Shown one piece after another: positions 34,506 to 44,040 of a stretch of 64,000 bases of DNA. The translations under genes and the position numbers were made by a program. The notes beneath the pieces were generated by a model. The model searched no databases and was not told where the DNA came from. It saw only the letters and a list, made by a program, of their open reading frames with translations. The DNA comes from Treponema_B putidum. GTDB taxonomy: Bacteria; Spirochaetota; Spirochaetia; Treponematales; Treponemataceae. The stretch lies in assembly GCF_007830595.1 (NCBI RefSeq), contig NZ_VLLD01000003.1. One strand, given 5' to 3'. Numbering within the stretch: the stretch's first letter is position 1; the number at the start of each line of letters is the position of its first letter.

Positions 34506-35391
34506 AAAATCGGCATTAGGAAGGGGCCTTAATGCCCTCTTGGAAGAACAACCGGCAAATCAGATAGTGGAATCACTGAATGTTTCCGAAGACTCAATTA
34601 TCAATATTGACCCTAAACTGCTGCAGCCGAATCCATATCAGCCCCGAAAAACCTTTGATGAAGAAAAAATAAGCGAGCTTGCAGAATCAATAAAAGAACA
34701 CGGAATAATTCAGCCGATTGTAGCCGAAAAACATGAGGACAAGGGTTATTTTATAATAGCCGGAGAAAGGCGCACAAGAGCGGCCATCAGCTTAGGCTTG
34801 GAAACGGTTCCGGTAATCCTACGCAGCTTTGAAGAAAAAAAGAAACTGGAAGTAGCCCTTATCGAAAACATTCAGCGGGAAGATCTAAACGCAGTCGATG
34901 AAGCCCTTGCCTACCAAGAGATTATGGAACTTGCAGCCATAAACCAAGAAGAACTTGCAAAGAGAGTCGGCAAAAGCAGGTCGGCGATTACAAACAGTTT
35001 AAGAATATTAAAGCTGCCGGAAGAAATGAAAGATGCTTTGCGGGTAAATAAAATAACGGCTGGTCATGCACGTTCTCTACTATCAATATTAAATCCTGCC
35101 GATCAAAAAATTCTTTTTTCGAGAATTTTAGAATCTGAATTATCGGTTCGCGAAGCCGAGTCAATGGCAGCCGATCTTAATTCTGGAATCGGCCGCATAA
35201 CAAAAAAACAAAAAAAAGAAACGCAATCGCTTTCCACCGATGATTTTGAATTAAGAGATATTGAACAGCAGTTTATAAACTCCTTAGGTACAAAGGTTCA
35301 AATAAAAGGAAACTTAAAAAAAGGAGTTGTCGAAATATCATACTTTTCAAAAGATGATTTGGATATGCTATATAAAAAGATAAACTCTTAA
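34498..35391 (+). CDS. parB: chromosome partitioning protein ParB/Spo0J
   Basis: 297 residues; GTG start inside the end of parA. N-terminal 'KKSALGRGLNALL', CTPase/ParB domain with 'GERRTRAA' and 'NIQREDLNAVDEALAY', then the HTH ('NQEELAKRVGKSRSAITNSL') that reads parS, and a C-terminal dimer domain. I see no consensus parS (TGTTTCACGTGAAACA) in the window. Confidence 0.95.
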   Translation: MAKKSALGRGLNALLEEQPANQIVESLNVSEDSIINIDPKLLQPNPYQPRKTFDEEKISELAESIKEHGIIQPIVAEKHEDKGYFIIAGERRTRAAISLGLETVPVILRSFEEKKKLEVALIENIQREDLNAVDEALAYQEIMELAAINQEELAKRVGKSRSAITNSLRILKLPEEMKDALRVNKITAGHARSLLSILNPADQKILFSRILESELSVREAESMAADLNSGIGRITKKQKKETQSLSTDDFELRDIEQQFINSLGTKVQIKGNLKKGVVEISYFSKDDLDMLYKKINS

Positions 35392-35414
35392 ACCGGAAAA
35401 AATTGGAGGATGAT

Positions 35415-35999
35415 ATGGCAAAAAAAGCAAGCGAATCAAAAACTACAAAAAAGGCTAAGACACCGGCAAAAACCGCTGCAAAAAAAACGGCAAAGGCTCC
35501 GGCTAAAAAAACTATTTCCGCCTATAAACAGTCGACGGCCGAAAAAAAACTCGTTACCGAATTAGCGGAACTTACAAAGCAAATGGATGCTGAAGGCCTC
35601 TTATTTTTAATAGAACAGGCTCGCGTTCACTTATATAATATGCAGGTAGAAGCTCTCGAAGAAGACTTGCAGGCAATAGAAGAAAAAAGAGCCAAAACCG
35701 TCAGCGTAAAAAAAGCACAGCCTAAAAAAGATTTTAGGATTGAAAGAGCAAGCGACGGTTCCGTGTACCACATAATAAGCGGCGGAAAATGGAAGCTGAT
35801 CAATGCGGATGAACTTTTCAGTATTCTAAAAATCGTAAATGCAAAACTGGATGACAATGAAATAAGGCTAAACCTTATTCACTGGTTTTTTAAAGAAAGG
35901 GGAGACTTTGTTTCCGATCTTGGACTTGCAGATACCCACGATCCTCGATGGCTGGAGCTTATAAAACTTTTAAAAACAAATTTTAAGATAAAGATATAA
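35415..35999 (+). CDS. unknown protein with histone-H1-like Lys/Ala-rich N-terminal tail
   Basis: 194 residues from the ATG at 35415 (GGAGG upstream; the TTG at 35403 overlaps that ribosome site). Residues 1-40 are a basic Ala/Lys/Pro repeat (KKAKTPAKTAAKKTAK), like bacterial H1-type DNA-compacting tails. The rest is a helical region followed by a globular acidic/aromatic domain ('YHIISGGKWKLINADELFSI'). No family recognised. Its place directly after parAB and ahead of a DUF2400 gene with overlapping stop/start suggests a chromosome-related role, which is inference. Confidence 0.8.
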   Translation: MAKKASESKTTKKAKTPAKTAAKKTAKAPAKKTISAYKQSTAEKKLVTELAELTKQMDAEGLLFLIEQARVHLYNMQVEALEEDLQAIEEKRAKTVSVKKAQPKKDFRIERASDGSVYHIISGGKWKLINADELFSILKIVNAKLDDNEIRLNLIHWFFKERGDFVSDLGLADTHDPRWLELIKLLKTNFKIKI

Positions 36000-36775
36000 T
36001 GAGCCCTCAATTTAAAAACCTAAAAAAAACACTTGATGCTCTTGTAGTAAAATACGAAAAACCGGCCTTTATACCTGCCGATCCTATAAGTATTCCGCAC
36101 CGTTTTTCTAAAAAAGAAGACATAGAAATTTCAGGCTTTTTTGTTTCTATTTTTGCATGGGGAAATAGAACCGCCATCTTAAAAAGTGCGGATAAACTGA
36201 TGGCTCTCTTACAAAATCAGCCTCACGCATTTTTAACTCAAAGCACACCGGCTCAACTAAAAATAATAAACACTTTTTATCACCGCACACTAAACGGAGA
36301 AGACAGTCTCGCCATAGCAAAGGCTATAAGACGCATTTATTTATCGGGTTCGAATTTTGAAGAATTATTTAAAACTAAAAATCAGGATGAGCCTTTGATA
36401 ATCAGGATGAGCCGATTTAGAAAAGAATTTATCAAAAACATGGATCCGCATAATACAAAGCATATAGCCGATATGGAAGGCGGTTCTGCAGCAAAAAGAC
36501 TGAACATGTTTTTACGCTGGATGGTAAGGTCTAAGGATAAGGGGGTCGATTTCGGTTTATGGAAAAGCGTTAAACCGTCTGAGCTCTATCTCCCTTTGGA
36601 TGTTCACTGTGCCCGAAGAGGAAGAGCTCTAGGCCTTTTAACCCGCAAACAAAACGATCGCAAAGCCGTAGAAGAAATAACGGAACGCCTTAAAGAATTT
36701 TGTCCCGACGATCCTGCAAAATACGACTTTGCTCTTTTTGCCCCCGAAGTCGAAAAGGCCTTAGCAGAAAGATAA
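35999..36775 (+). CDS. DUF2400 / TIGR02757 family protein
   Basis: 258 residues. 'DPISIPHRFSKKEDIEISGF' and 'FVSIFAWGNRTAILKSADKL' are the conserved N-terminal blocks; 'MFLRWMVRSKDKGVDFGLWK' and 'LYLPLDVHCARRGRALGLL' follow. Domain looks related to the HhH-GPD DNA glycosylase fold in its helical plan, but the function is unknown. Start overlaps the stop of the preceding gene (TAATG). Confidence 0.85.
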   Translation: MSPQFKNLKKTLDALVVKYEKPAFIPADPISIPHRFSKKEDIEISGFFVSIFAWGNRTAILKSADKLMALLQNQPHAFLTQSTPAQLKIINTFYHRTLNGEDSLAIAKAIRRIYLSGSNFEELFKTKNQDEPLIIRMSRFRKEFIKNMDPHNTKHIADMEGGSAAKRLNMFLRWMVRSKDKGVDFGLWKSVKPSELYLPLDVHCARRGRALGLLTRKQNDRKAVEEITERLKEFCPDDPAKYDFALFAPEVEKALAER

Positions 36776-36780
36776 GAGTT

Positions 36781-37698
36781 TTATCTCCACAGGAATTCGG
36801 GATAGTAGCCTTCTTTTACCTTATTTTCAAGCTCTTTTTTAACAATTTCTCTGTCTTCGGGATAGGTCATTCCGAACCATCTTTCGGTGGTAGTATAAAC
36901 CTTAACCTTTCCTAAACCCTTTTTCATCATTGCCCCGACACCTTCAGGCAAAAGACATTCGGCTTTTTCGCTTTCTGCATATTTATGGATAAAGTCTTTA
37001 AAATACTCATTCATAAAATCGAAAATTTTAGGAGAGAAGCCGAATAGGTTCATCGAGACGGTTTCCTTACCTGAAAATTCAATGTTCTTTCCCTCATGTT
37101 CGGAAATAATCTTTTCGACTGAACCTTCTTTTTTGTATGCAATATCCTTGTGTTCGGTTATTCCGATAAGGTAACCGTTTCCTACTTGGCAGACACCTCT
37201 CGAAACTGAACCGGATCGGCTCAATGTTTTATCCAAGATATAACCGACCATAGCGTGTTCCGTAGAATCGTTCGTTAGGGTTGAAAGATGGGTTGCTATC
37301 GTTTTATAAGCGGAGCGGCCGTAGTAGTCATCGGCATTTATAACGGCAAAGGGTTCATTTATCTTTAACTCCGCAGACAAAATAGCATGAGCTGTTCCCC
37401 AAGGTTTTTTCCGGTTAACAGCCCTTTTTATCTGCTCATCGGTTAAAAAACCGTCCATAGATTGGAATACATAATCGGCATTACAATTGCGTGCAATCCT
37501 ATTAAAAAAACGCTCTCTAAAATCGTTTTCAATATCTTCCCTAATTATAAAGACAACCTTTCCAAAGCCGTTATTCATAGCGTCATAAACGGCATAGTCC
37601 AATAAGGTTTCATCATGCCTGCCGACAGCAGCTATTTGTTTTACTCCTCCATATCGGCTGCCCATTCCGGCAGCCAGAACCAAAAGAGTTGGTTTCAT
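36781..37698 (-). CDS. sugar-phosphate nucleotidyltransferase family protein
   Basis: 305 residues with the NTP-transferase signature 'LVLAAGMGSRYGGVKQ' at the N-terminus and 'PFAVINADDYYGRSAYKTIA' for the metal/product site. Probably makes an NDP-sugar for glycan or phospholipid headgroup work. AGGAGG supports the ATG at 37698 instead of the longer frame to 37737. Convergent with the parAB gene set; divergent from fabH. Confidence 0.87.
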   Translation of the reverse strand: MKPTLLVLAAGMGSRYGGVKQIAAVGRHDETLLDYAVYDAMNNGFGKVVFIIREDIENDFRERFFNRIARNCNADYVFQSMDGFLTDEQIKRAVNRKKPWGTAHAILSAELKINEPFAVINADDYYGRSAYKTIATHLSTLTNDSTEHAMVGYILDKTLSRSGSVSRGVCQVGNGYLIGITEHKDIAYKKEGSVEKIISEHEGKNIEFSGKETVSMNLFGFSPKIFDFMNEYFKDFIHKYAESEKAECLLPEGVGAMMKKGLGKVKVYTTTERWFGMTYPEDREIVKKELENKVKEGYYPEFLWR

Positions 37699-37799
37699 AA
37701 ATAAACCTCCTAGAAATAAAGTTAGGTTAAAATCCAACCTAAGCCATCATATCACATAATCGGAATAAATAAAAGACATTCTCAAATTTTCCCCAAAGG

Positions 37800-37829
37800 T
37801 TGACATTATTATCAAAAAAATACTAAAAT
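37800..37829 (+). promoter_or_regulatory. promoter of fabH
   Basis: TTGACA (37800-37805), 18-nt spacer, TAAAAT (37824-37829), about 30 nt before the fabH ATG. No FapR-like palindrome was noticed beside it. Confidence 0.65.
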
Positions 37830-37859
37830 AGCCTCCATAAAATTATAAGCGAGAAAACT

Positions 37860-38795
37860 ATGGCTATTATAATAAAAACAACGGGGAAGGCTATCCCAAA
37901 AAGGATAATGCACAACAGCGATTTTCCCGCTTCCTTAGATACTTCTGATGAATGGATCAGAAGCCACACAGGGATAGGAAGCCGCTACATAGCTTCCCAA
38001 GAAGACACAAGTGCATCCCTCGGTGCCGAGGCCTGTAAGCAGGTCTTGGCAAATGAAAATCTAAATCCTCAGGATATAGACTTAATTATCTGTGCCACAG
38101 CCACGTCAGAATACCAAGGCTTTCCGTCGAATGCCTGTCTTATCCAAAAAGAACTTGGTGCAAAAAATGCGGCATGTTTTGACCTGTCGGCAGCATGTTC
38201 AGGCTTTTTATACGCAATAGATACGGCAGCAGCCCTCATGGAAAGGCACGGCCGGCGTTATGCCCTTGTCTGCGGCACCGAGGTTTTAAGCAAAATAATC
38301 GATTGGCAAGACCGTTCTACCTGCGTACTATTCGGAGACGGGGCCGGGGCAGCCCTCCTTGAAAACACCTTTGATAATTCAAAGAGGGGCATAGGCTCGG
38401 TAATTTTAGGTTCTGACGGAACAGGTTATGAAGCTCTTTATATGGCAGACCATCTAAAAATGAATGGAAGAACCGTCTACAATTTTGCAGTCGGCGTTAT
38501 AACCGAAACCGTAAAAAGCCTTCTTCAAAAAGAAAACATCAATATGGAAGATGTAGACTTGGTTGTATGCCACCAAGCCAATAAACGCATTTTAGAAGCC
38601 GCCGCAAAAAGACTTAACACCGATATGAGCAAATTCGCATGTAATATGGAAAACTACGGAAACACTTCGGCCGCCTCCATTCCGATAACCCTCGATGATT
38701 TGAGGCTTCAAGGAAAATTGACTGAAGGAACAACAATAATTACGGCAGGCTTTGGGGCCGGGCTCACATGGGGCGGTGCCGTAATAAGATTTTAG
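37860..38795 (+). CDS. fabH: beta-ketoacyl-ACP synthase III
   Basis: Condenses acetyl-CoA (or a branched starter) with malonyl-ACP to start fatty acid synthesis. 311 residues; catalytic triad visible: Cys113 ('DLSAACSGFLYAI'), His238 ('VVCHQANKRIL'), Asn268 ('NYGNTSAASIPI'). C-terminal 'GFGAGLTWGGAVIRF'. First gene of the fatty-acid block, followed 13 nt later by fabD. Confidence 0.96.
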   Translation: MAIIIKTTGKAIPKRIMHNSDFPASLDTSDEWIRSHTGIGSRYIASQEDTSASLGAEACKQVLANENLNPQDIDLIICATATSEYQGFPSNACLIQKELGAKNAACFDLSAACSGFLYAIDTAAALMERHGRRYALVCGTEVLSKIIDWQDRSTCVLFGDGAGAALLENTFDNSKRGIGSVILGSDGTGYEALYMADHLKMNGRTVYNFAVGVITETVKSLLQKENINMEDVDLVVCHQANKRILEAAAKRLNTDMSKFACNMENYGNTSAASIPITLDDLRLQGKLTEGTTIITAGFGAGLTWGGAVIRF

Positions 38796-38808
38796 TAAAG
38801 AGAGGACT

Positions 38809-39786
38809 ATGATGAACAGTATATTTTTATTTTCGGGGCAGGGAGCCCAATTTAAGGGTATGGCTCAAGATATTGTTGATGAATACGGAGCTGCAAAGGA
38901 CCTAATCAAAAAAATCAGCGATATAACCGGAGAGGATATCGATACCCTTTTACGGCACACCGAAAACGAAGAGCTTTCAAGGAGCGATAAGAGCCAGTTG
39001 GCTATAATTGCGGTTGAGACGGCTATTCTTGCCGTTTTAAAAGAAAAAGGAATAAACCCATCAGCCGTTGCAGGTTTCAGTCTGGGTGAGTTTTCAGCCC
39101 TCTATGCTTCCGGTATTTTAAGCTTTGAAGATATGATACGCATCGTACAAAAACGAGGGGCTATTATGCAGGCAGCCTGCGATAAGATTGCAGCAAAGGC
39201 AACGGAGGGCTCCGGTGCCCTGGGTATGTCGGCTATTTTAAAACTTGAGCCCGAAAAGGTTCTGGAGCTATTAAAGCCCCATTCCGATCCCAAAAGCGGA
39301 ATAGTTTTTGCCGCCAATATGAATAGTCCCGTTCAAACCGTTATTTCGGGAACGGCTGAGGGCTTAAGCCTTGCAGAAGACTTGTGCAAGGAAGCCGGAG
39401 CAAAAAGGTGTGTCCGCCTTGCGGTTGCAGGCCCCTTCCACTCACCCCTAATGGAAGAAGCGGCAAAAGAATTTGAAGAGGTCTTAAAAAGCTTCGACTT
39501 TAAAGCCCCTCAAATCCCTGTATTTTCAAACGTTACGGGCAAGCAAGTAAAATCGGGAGAAGAAGCAAAAGCAAACGCAGTCCTTCACCTTACTCATCCC
39601 GTCCTATGGACGAGCGAAGAAAGGGAAATCGCTTCTTTAAGCGGAAGCTTAAAACCCTGCCGCCTCTTGGAAGTAGGCCCGGGAAACACCCTGTGCAATC
39701 TTTGGAGAGACAGCGGTTTTGCATCGGATGAACTCGCATGTTCACCGACAGGAACTTTGGAACAGCTAAATAAGATTATCGAATAG
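38809..39786 (+). CDS. fabD: malonyl-CoA:ACP transacylase
   Basis: 325 residues; loads malonyl onto ACP. Nucleophile Ser91 in 'AGFSLGEFSAL', catalytic His in 'VAGPFHSPLM', and N-terminal 'FLFSGQGAQFKGM'. Starts 13 nt after fabH, so one operon. A second ATG three bases in is equally possible. Confidence 0.95.
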   Translation: MMNSIFLFSGQGAQFKGMAQDIVDEYGAAKDLIKKISDITGEDIDTLLRHTENEELSRSDKSQLAIIAVETAILAVLKEKGINPSAVAGFSLGEFSALYASGILSFEDMIRIVQKRGAIMQAACDKIAAKATEGSGALGMSAILKLEPEKVLELLKPHSDPKSGIVFAANMNSPVQTVISGTAEGLSLAEDLCKEAGAKRCVRLAVAGPFHSPLMEEAAKEFEEVLKSFDFKAPQIPVFSNVTGKQVKSGEEAKANAVLHLTHPVLWTSEEREIASLSGSLKPCRLLEVGPGNTLCNLWRDSGFASDELACSPTGTLEQLNKIIE

Positions 39787-39842
39787 AAACGGAATATGCG
39801 GTTTATAAACAAACAGCTTGAAAAAATTTAAAGGAGATGTCT

Positions 39843-40058
39843 ATGTCGGAACTTGCTTTTGAACAACTTTCAGCACAAGTTGATATGCTTTCCTATACGG
39901 AAAGAATTAGGCTGCTTGATAAAATAGTTAAGACTTTACACAAACCTGTAAAAACTCATAAAAGGGAAGATTCAGACTTTAACGCTGCCTTTGGATTATG
40001 GAAGGACAGAAACATTTCAGTTGAAGAGATAAGAAATAAGGCATGGGGACGTTCTTAA
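39843..40058 (+). CDS. antitoxin of a VapBC-type module
   Basis: 71 residues from the ATG at 39843 (AAAGGAG upstream; the ATG at 39837 is too close to it). Helical, charged, 'TERIRLLDKIVKTLHKPVKT' then an extended C-terminal part, the usual plan of small antitoxins paired with PIN toxins. Stop overlaps the toxin ATG (TAATG). Confidence 0.75.
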   Translation: MSELAFEQLSAQVDMLSYTERIRLLDKIVKTLHKPVKTHKREDSDFNAAFGLWKDRNISVEEIRNKAWGRS

Positions 40059-40429
40059 TGCTTTACCTTTGTGATACTTGTATTCTGATAGACTACCTTC
40101 GAGGGAAACTTGAGGCTCAGCAAAAACTTCAACAAGACAGAGAGCAAGGTTTGGGGATGTCTTCCGTTACTTATATGGAGTTAATGGTTGGGGCTTTGAA
40201 CAAGCGTGAAGCCGGTATTATAAAAAAGGCTTTTTCGGATTTTGAGATTGTGGAAATTTCTGAAACAATTTCTATAAAGGCAAAGCACCTGATTGAAAAG
40301 TATACTAAAAGTCATGGACTTTTGATTCCTGATGCTTTGATTGCCTCTACGGCATTAGAGTTGGGATTGCCGTTGTATACTACAAATATCAAAGACTTTC
40401 GGTTTATTACCGATTTAATTTTGGCATAG
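40058..40429 (+). CDS. vapC: PIN-domain toxin VapC
   Basis: 123 residues; RNase of the PIN family. Acidic site visible: Asp in 'LCDTCILIDYLRG', Glu in 'VTYMELMVGAL', Asp in 'LLIPDALIASTAL' and the final 'TTNIKDF'. The start at 40058 is favoured by coupling to the antitoxin stop; the frame is open to 40043. Sits between fabD and fabG. Confidence 0.9.
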   Translation: MLYLCDTCILIDYLRGKLEAQQKLQQDREQGLGMSSVTYMELMVGALNKREAGIIKKAFSDFEIVEISETISIKAKHLIEKYTKSHGLLIPDALIASTALELGLPLYTTNIKDFRFITDLILA

Positions 40430-40518
40430 ATTAAAATGTAAAACGATTTTATCTATAGAGTTTTGTGAGAAAGAATTTTTTGCTAAAGCACAAAACATCG
40501 TAATTAATGGAGGTATGA

Positions 40519-41262
40519 ATGTTATTAAAAGGAAAAAAGGCATTGGTAACAGGCTCTTCGAGAGGAATCGGAAAAGAGGTTGTTAGAAGATTCATTGAAG
40601 AGGGAGCCGAAGTTTGGGGCTTATGTACAAAACCTTCTGCAAGCAAGGCGGAAATGGAGGCTTTTGCAAAAGAAAAAGGAAGCGTATTTCATGAAATATA
40701 CGCCGACTGTGGCAATGTGGAAGGCCTTACCGAAACGGTAAAAAAAGCCCTCGAAGAATCGGGCGGCTTTGATGTACTTGTAAACAACGCAGGTATTACA
40801 AGAGACGGCCTTTCATTTAGGATGAAGCTTTCCGACTGGGAAGATGTTTTACGCGTAAACTTAACAGGCGTTTTTGTCGCCTCGCAAATTGTTTCTTCCG
40901 ATATGATTAGAAAAAGAGCCGGATCGATTATCAATATGACAAGTATCGTAGGCCTTCACGGTCAAGGCGGACAGGTAAACTATTCCGCAAGCAAGGCAGG
41001 CCTCATAGGTTTTACAAAGAGCCTTGCAAAAGAAACGGCAGGAAGAGGAGTACGCGTAAACGCCATCGCCCCCGGCTATATTGAAACCGATATGACCGCC
41101 GCCGTAAACGAAGAAATGCGGAAGGCATGGGTCGAGGGAATCCCCTTAAAAAGAGCCGGACAGCCCCTAGACATAGCAAATGCCGCAGTCTTTTTGGCTT
41201 CGGACTTATCGCTTTATATAACCGCCCAAGTCCTAGGTGTCGACGGCGGACTGGGAGCATAG
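40519..41262 (+). CDS. fabG: 3-oxoacyl-ACP reductase
   Basis: 247 residues, short-chain dehydrogenase. Cofactor loop 'TGSSRGIGKE', 'NNAGITRDG', catalytic Ser142 ('NMTSIVG'), Tyr155 and Lys159 ('NYSASKAG'). NADPH-dependent second step of chain elongation. GGAGG precedes the ATG. Separated from fabD by the VapBC pair. Confidence 0.94.
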   Translation: MLLKGKKALVTGSSRGIGKEVVRRFIEEGAEVWGLCTKPSASKAEMEAFAKEKGSVFHEIYADCGNVEGLTETVKKALEESGGFDVLVNNAGITRDGLSFRMKLSDWEDVLRVNLTGVFVASQIVSSDMIRKRAGSIINMTSIVGLHGQGGQVNYSASKAGLIGFTKSLAKETAGRGVRVNAIAPGYIETDMTAAVNEEMRKAWVEGIPLKRAGQPLDIANAAVFLASDLSLYITAQVLGVDGGLGA

Positions 41263-41373
41263 GCTATTTGCCGGTCTACCTGCATAAGGGTTGACCGGCT
41301 AAATAATGTTAAGCGGACTATGCCGCGGACGAGCTCGGTTTATAGAGTAATAGTATAAAAATCAAAAATAGAG

Positions 41374-41379
41374 TATAAT
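41374..41379 (+). promoter_or_regulatory. -10 box of the DNA methylase gene, nearly leaderless
   Basis: TATAAT lies 8 nt before the ATG at 41388, which would put the transcription start about 2 nt before the start codon. No Shine-Dalgarno is visible and the -35 (TAGTAT) is weak. Confidence 0.45.
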
Positions 41380-41387
41380 TAATTCAC

Positions 41388-43223
41388 ATGAATAACTTGA
41401 AAACAGCTTTTGCAAAAAAAGATATTCAAAATAGATTTAATATTTCTCTTGCCACTGTAAACAATTGGATAAAAACCGGTGTAATTCCATCGCCTAAAGA
41501 CGGATATTATACAAAAGATGTATATTCAGCCTTGATAACTTCTATTGAAACAAGTACAAATAGACTACAATCAAGAGCCAATCGCTCATATCAAAATTCT
41601 TCAGATCTTATATTTTTAGGAATCAAAGATAAAAAACGAAAAGAACTTCTTGTAAAACTTATTGAGGAGTTTGAAAACAGTAATCTCTCTATTCCGGAAG
41701 CAGTCGCTTGCCTAGGAAAACAAATTCTTATAAACAATAATTTATACGATAAAAACTCAGAAATTTTTACAAAAATAAATAGTATTTATAACGGTAAAAA
41801 TATTTTCCAAAATTTTCATATAGAAAATAAGAATGATGATATTTTAGGTGCTTTTTATCAATCAGTGCAAAGCATTGCCTGTAAATCAAAGGATGGTTCA
41901 TTTTACACGCCTGCTGAACTTCTTACTTCAATCGAAATTCCATTGAAAGCAAAAGTGTTAGACCCTTGCTGCGGAAGCGGAAGCATTTTAATCAATACAC
42001 TCACAAAGCAGCATAATCCATCAAATATTTTTGCCTTTGATATTGATGAAACCGCTCTGTTAATCTGTTATATCAATCTTGTTATATTTTTTGAAGATGC
42101 ATTTATTTCTCCTCATATTGAACGGCATGATTTAATTTTTACGGATACAAATAATTTGTTCAACCAGAATAAGGAAAAATATGATTTTATTGTTACAAAT
42201 CCGCCGTGGGGAAGTAAACTCTCAAAAGAACAGAAAGATTTTTTGTTAAATACTTATCCGCTTTTAGATACAACAGAAGTTTTCAGCATCGCTTTATATA
42301 ATTCGATGCAAAAATTATCTGAAAAAGGTGAATTAAATTTCTTCCTTCCTGAATCCATATTAAATGTTTCAACTCATAAGAATATTCGAAAATTTTTATT
42401 AAACTCTGATCGAAATATAGATATTCTACCATTGGGAATAGCATTTAAAGGAGTCCAATCAGAATGTGTGCTTTTAAAGCTTTCTGAAATTGTAAAAGGT
42501 AGTATCAAAATTACTGTTAAAAAAGAAAAAACGAACAAACTCAATATAAATAATATTTCTGCACCGGATTATTTTATATCTTATAATATTTCTGAAAATG
42601 ATGATAAAATTTTAAATAAGATTTATTCTGAATATTCCGTGAAACTTCCCACCAATACGAAATTTGCTTTAGGTATTGTAACAGGAAATAATAAAAAATA
42701 TGTTCACAAAATCAAAGGTAAAAATGAAGAAGCTGTGTTTCGAGGAAAAGATATATTACCGTATAAATTAAAATCACCGGAAACTTTTATAAGTTTTACT
42801 CCTGAGATATTTCAACAGGTTGCACCCGTAGAAATGTACCGTACTAAAAAAATTGTTTATAAATTTATTTCCGACAAAATTACCTGTGCATTGGATAAAA
42901 ATAATTTAGTTTTAAACAGTGCCAATGTTATTATATCTAATAATTATCCCATGGAAATCTTAGTTTGTTTGTTCAACAGCCCAATCTATTCTTTTATCTA
43001 TCAGAAAAAATTTAAATCAAAAAAAGTATTAAAACAACACTTTCAAGATTTTCCATTACCTATATTAAACAATGATCTAATTAAATTATTTTATGATGTA
43101 TATGCAGACATATTGGCAGGTATAAAGAAACAGGAACATGCCGATAAAATCATTTGTTCCTATTTTAAAATATCAGAGACCGAATACAATTACATTAAGG
43201 AGAGTGTTTATGGAAACACTTGA
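41388..43223 (+). CDS. N6-adenine DNA methyltransferase of a restriction-modification pair
   Basis: 611 residues. N-terminal helix-turn-helix-like segment ('FNISLATVNNWIKTG'), SAM-binding motif I 'LDPCCGSGSIL' and catalytic motif IV 'IVTNPPWGS' (NPPW), with a C-terminal target-recognition region ('EEAVFRGKDILPYKL'). Very AT-rich, more than fabG before it, which suggests acquisition. Overlaps the nuclease gene by 14 nt. The recognition sequence cannot be read from the protein. Confidence 0.9.
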   Translation: MNNLKTAFAKKDIQNRFNISLATVNNWIKTGVIPSPKDGYYTKDVYSALITSIETSTNRLQSRANRSYQNSSDLIFLGIKDKKRKELLVKLIEEFENSNLSIPEAVACLGKQILINNNLYDKNSEIFTKINSIYNGKNIFQNFHIENKNDDILGAFYQSVQSIACKSKDGSFYTPAELLTSIEIPLKAKVLDPCCGSGSILINTLTKQHNPSNIFAFDIDETALLICYINLVIFFEDAFISPHIERHDLIFTDTNNLFNQNKEKYDFIVTNPPWGSKLSKEQKDFLLNTYPLLDTTEVFSIALYNSMQKLSEKGELNFFLPESILNVSTHKNIRKFLLNSDRNIDILPLGIAFKGVQSECVLLKLSEIVKGSIKITVKKEKTNKLNINNISAPDYFISYNISENDDKILNKIYSEYSVKLPTNTKFALGIVTGNNKKYVHKIKGKNEEAVFRGKDILPYKLKSPETFISFTPEIFQQVAPVEMYRTKKIVYKFISDKITCALDKNNLVLNSANVIISNNYPMEILVCLFNSPIYSFIYQKKFKSKKVLKQHFQDFPLPILNNDLIKLFYDVYADILAGIKKQEHADKIICSYFKISETEYNYIKESVYGNT

Positions 43224-43962
43224 AAATGAATTGGAACTCTTGATTTCAAAAGTCAAAAACGCTGATAATTTTTGCTCTGAAATTGAAAACATTCAAAATG
43301 TATATCCGTTCAATAAATACGAGTACATTATAACAAAACTCGTTGAAGAAAAGATTCTTTCTTATGATGATTATCTTGAACTAAGAAATGATTACATCAA
43401 TAGAAACTTATATCTATATGTTTTTGAAATTTCTGCACCTAGAGGTTTCGGAGATACATGGGGATTTAGTCATTTACTTGCCGTAGAGCCTGAATTAAAA
43501 CGGCCTTCAAAGAAAATTGATTTGACTTATAAAGGTCAGTATGATTTGTATTTACCGTACATGGGTAAGAGTATAAAAATTGAAGTAAAAGGTTCTCGTG
43601 CTGTAGATAGAAATAGACCTAATGAGCCTTTGTATATGAAAGCACTTTCTTCTAATTCGACAAAAGATTTTCTTATGAATTTTCAACAAGTAAAACCGAC
43701 TTGTTGTGATGTCATGCTTTGGTTTGCTGTTTATAGAGATTGTGTTAAATATTGGGTTTTGAAAAATACAGATATATATGATTTGAATTTTTCACCCCAG
43801 CATAGAAATGCCGAAACTGCAACTAGAAAAGAAGATTACAAAAAAACCGATATTTACGAAGGACAAGTAATGATTACTCGTGAAAATATTGATTCTATAC
43901 AGAAATTTCAAGTCGAAGGTCGAGCATTAAGACAAGCAATAATTGAAAAATATGAAGAATAA
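43210..43962 (+). CDS. predicted restriction endonuclease (PD-(D/E)XK type)
   Basis: 250 residues from the ATG at 43210 (AAGGAGAG upstream; the frame is open to 43138 inside the methylase gene). The likely active site is 'YDLYLPYMGKSIKIEVKGSR': Asp, a hairpin, then ExK. Partner of the methyltransferase by overlap and order. The pair fits a type II or type IIG-like system. No further specificity is visible. Confidence 0.78.
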   Translation: METLENELELLISKVKNADNFCSEIENIQNVYPFNKYEYIITKLVEEKILSYDDYLELRNDYINRNLYLYVFEISAPRGFGDTWGFSHLLAVEPELKRPSKKIDLTYKGQYDLYLPYMGKSIKIEVKGSRAVDRNRPNEPLYMKALSSNSTKDFLMNFQQVKPTCCDVMLWFAVYRDCVKYWVLKNTDIYDLNFSPQHRNAETATRKEDYKKTDIYEGQVMITRENIDSIQKFQVEGRALRQAIIEKYEE

Positions 43963-43985
43963 TCGATAATAGTAAATTCAAATAA

Positions 43986-44015
43986 TTGGCATATGATTTT
44001 TTTATAAAATATTAT
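43986..44015 (+). promoter_or_regulatory. promoter of ter
   Basis: TTGGCA (43986-43991), 18-nt spacer, TATTAT (44010-44015), then GGAGG before the ATG at 44041. Gives ter its own start independent of the restriction genes. Confidence 0.55.
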
Positions 44016-44040
44016 ATACTATGAGGAATGGAGGTATGAT

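Noticed and set aside
33600..35400. parS site or replication origin beside parAB
   Set aside because: No TGTTTCACGTGAAACA-like palindrome and no dnaA, gyrB or DnaA-box cluster.
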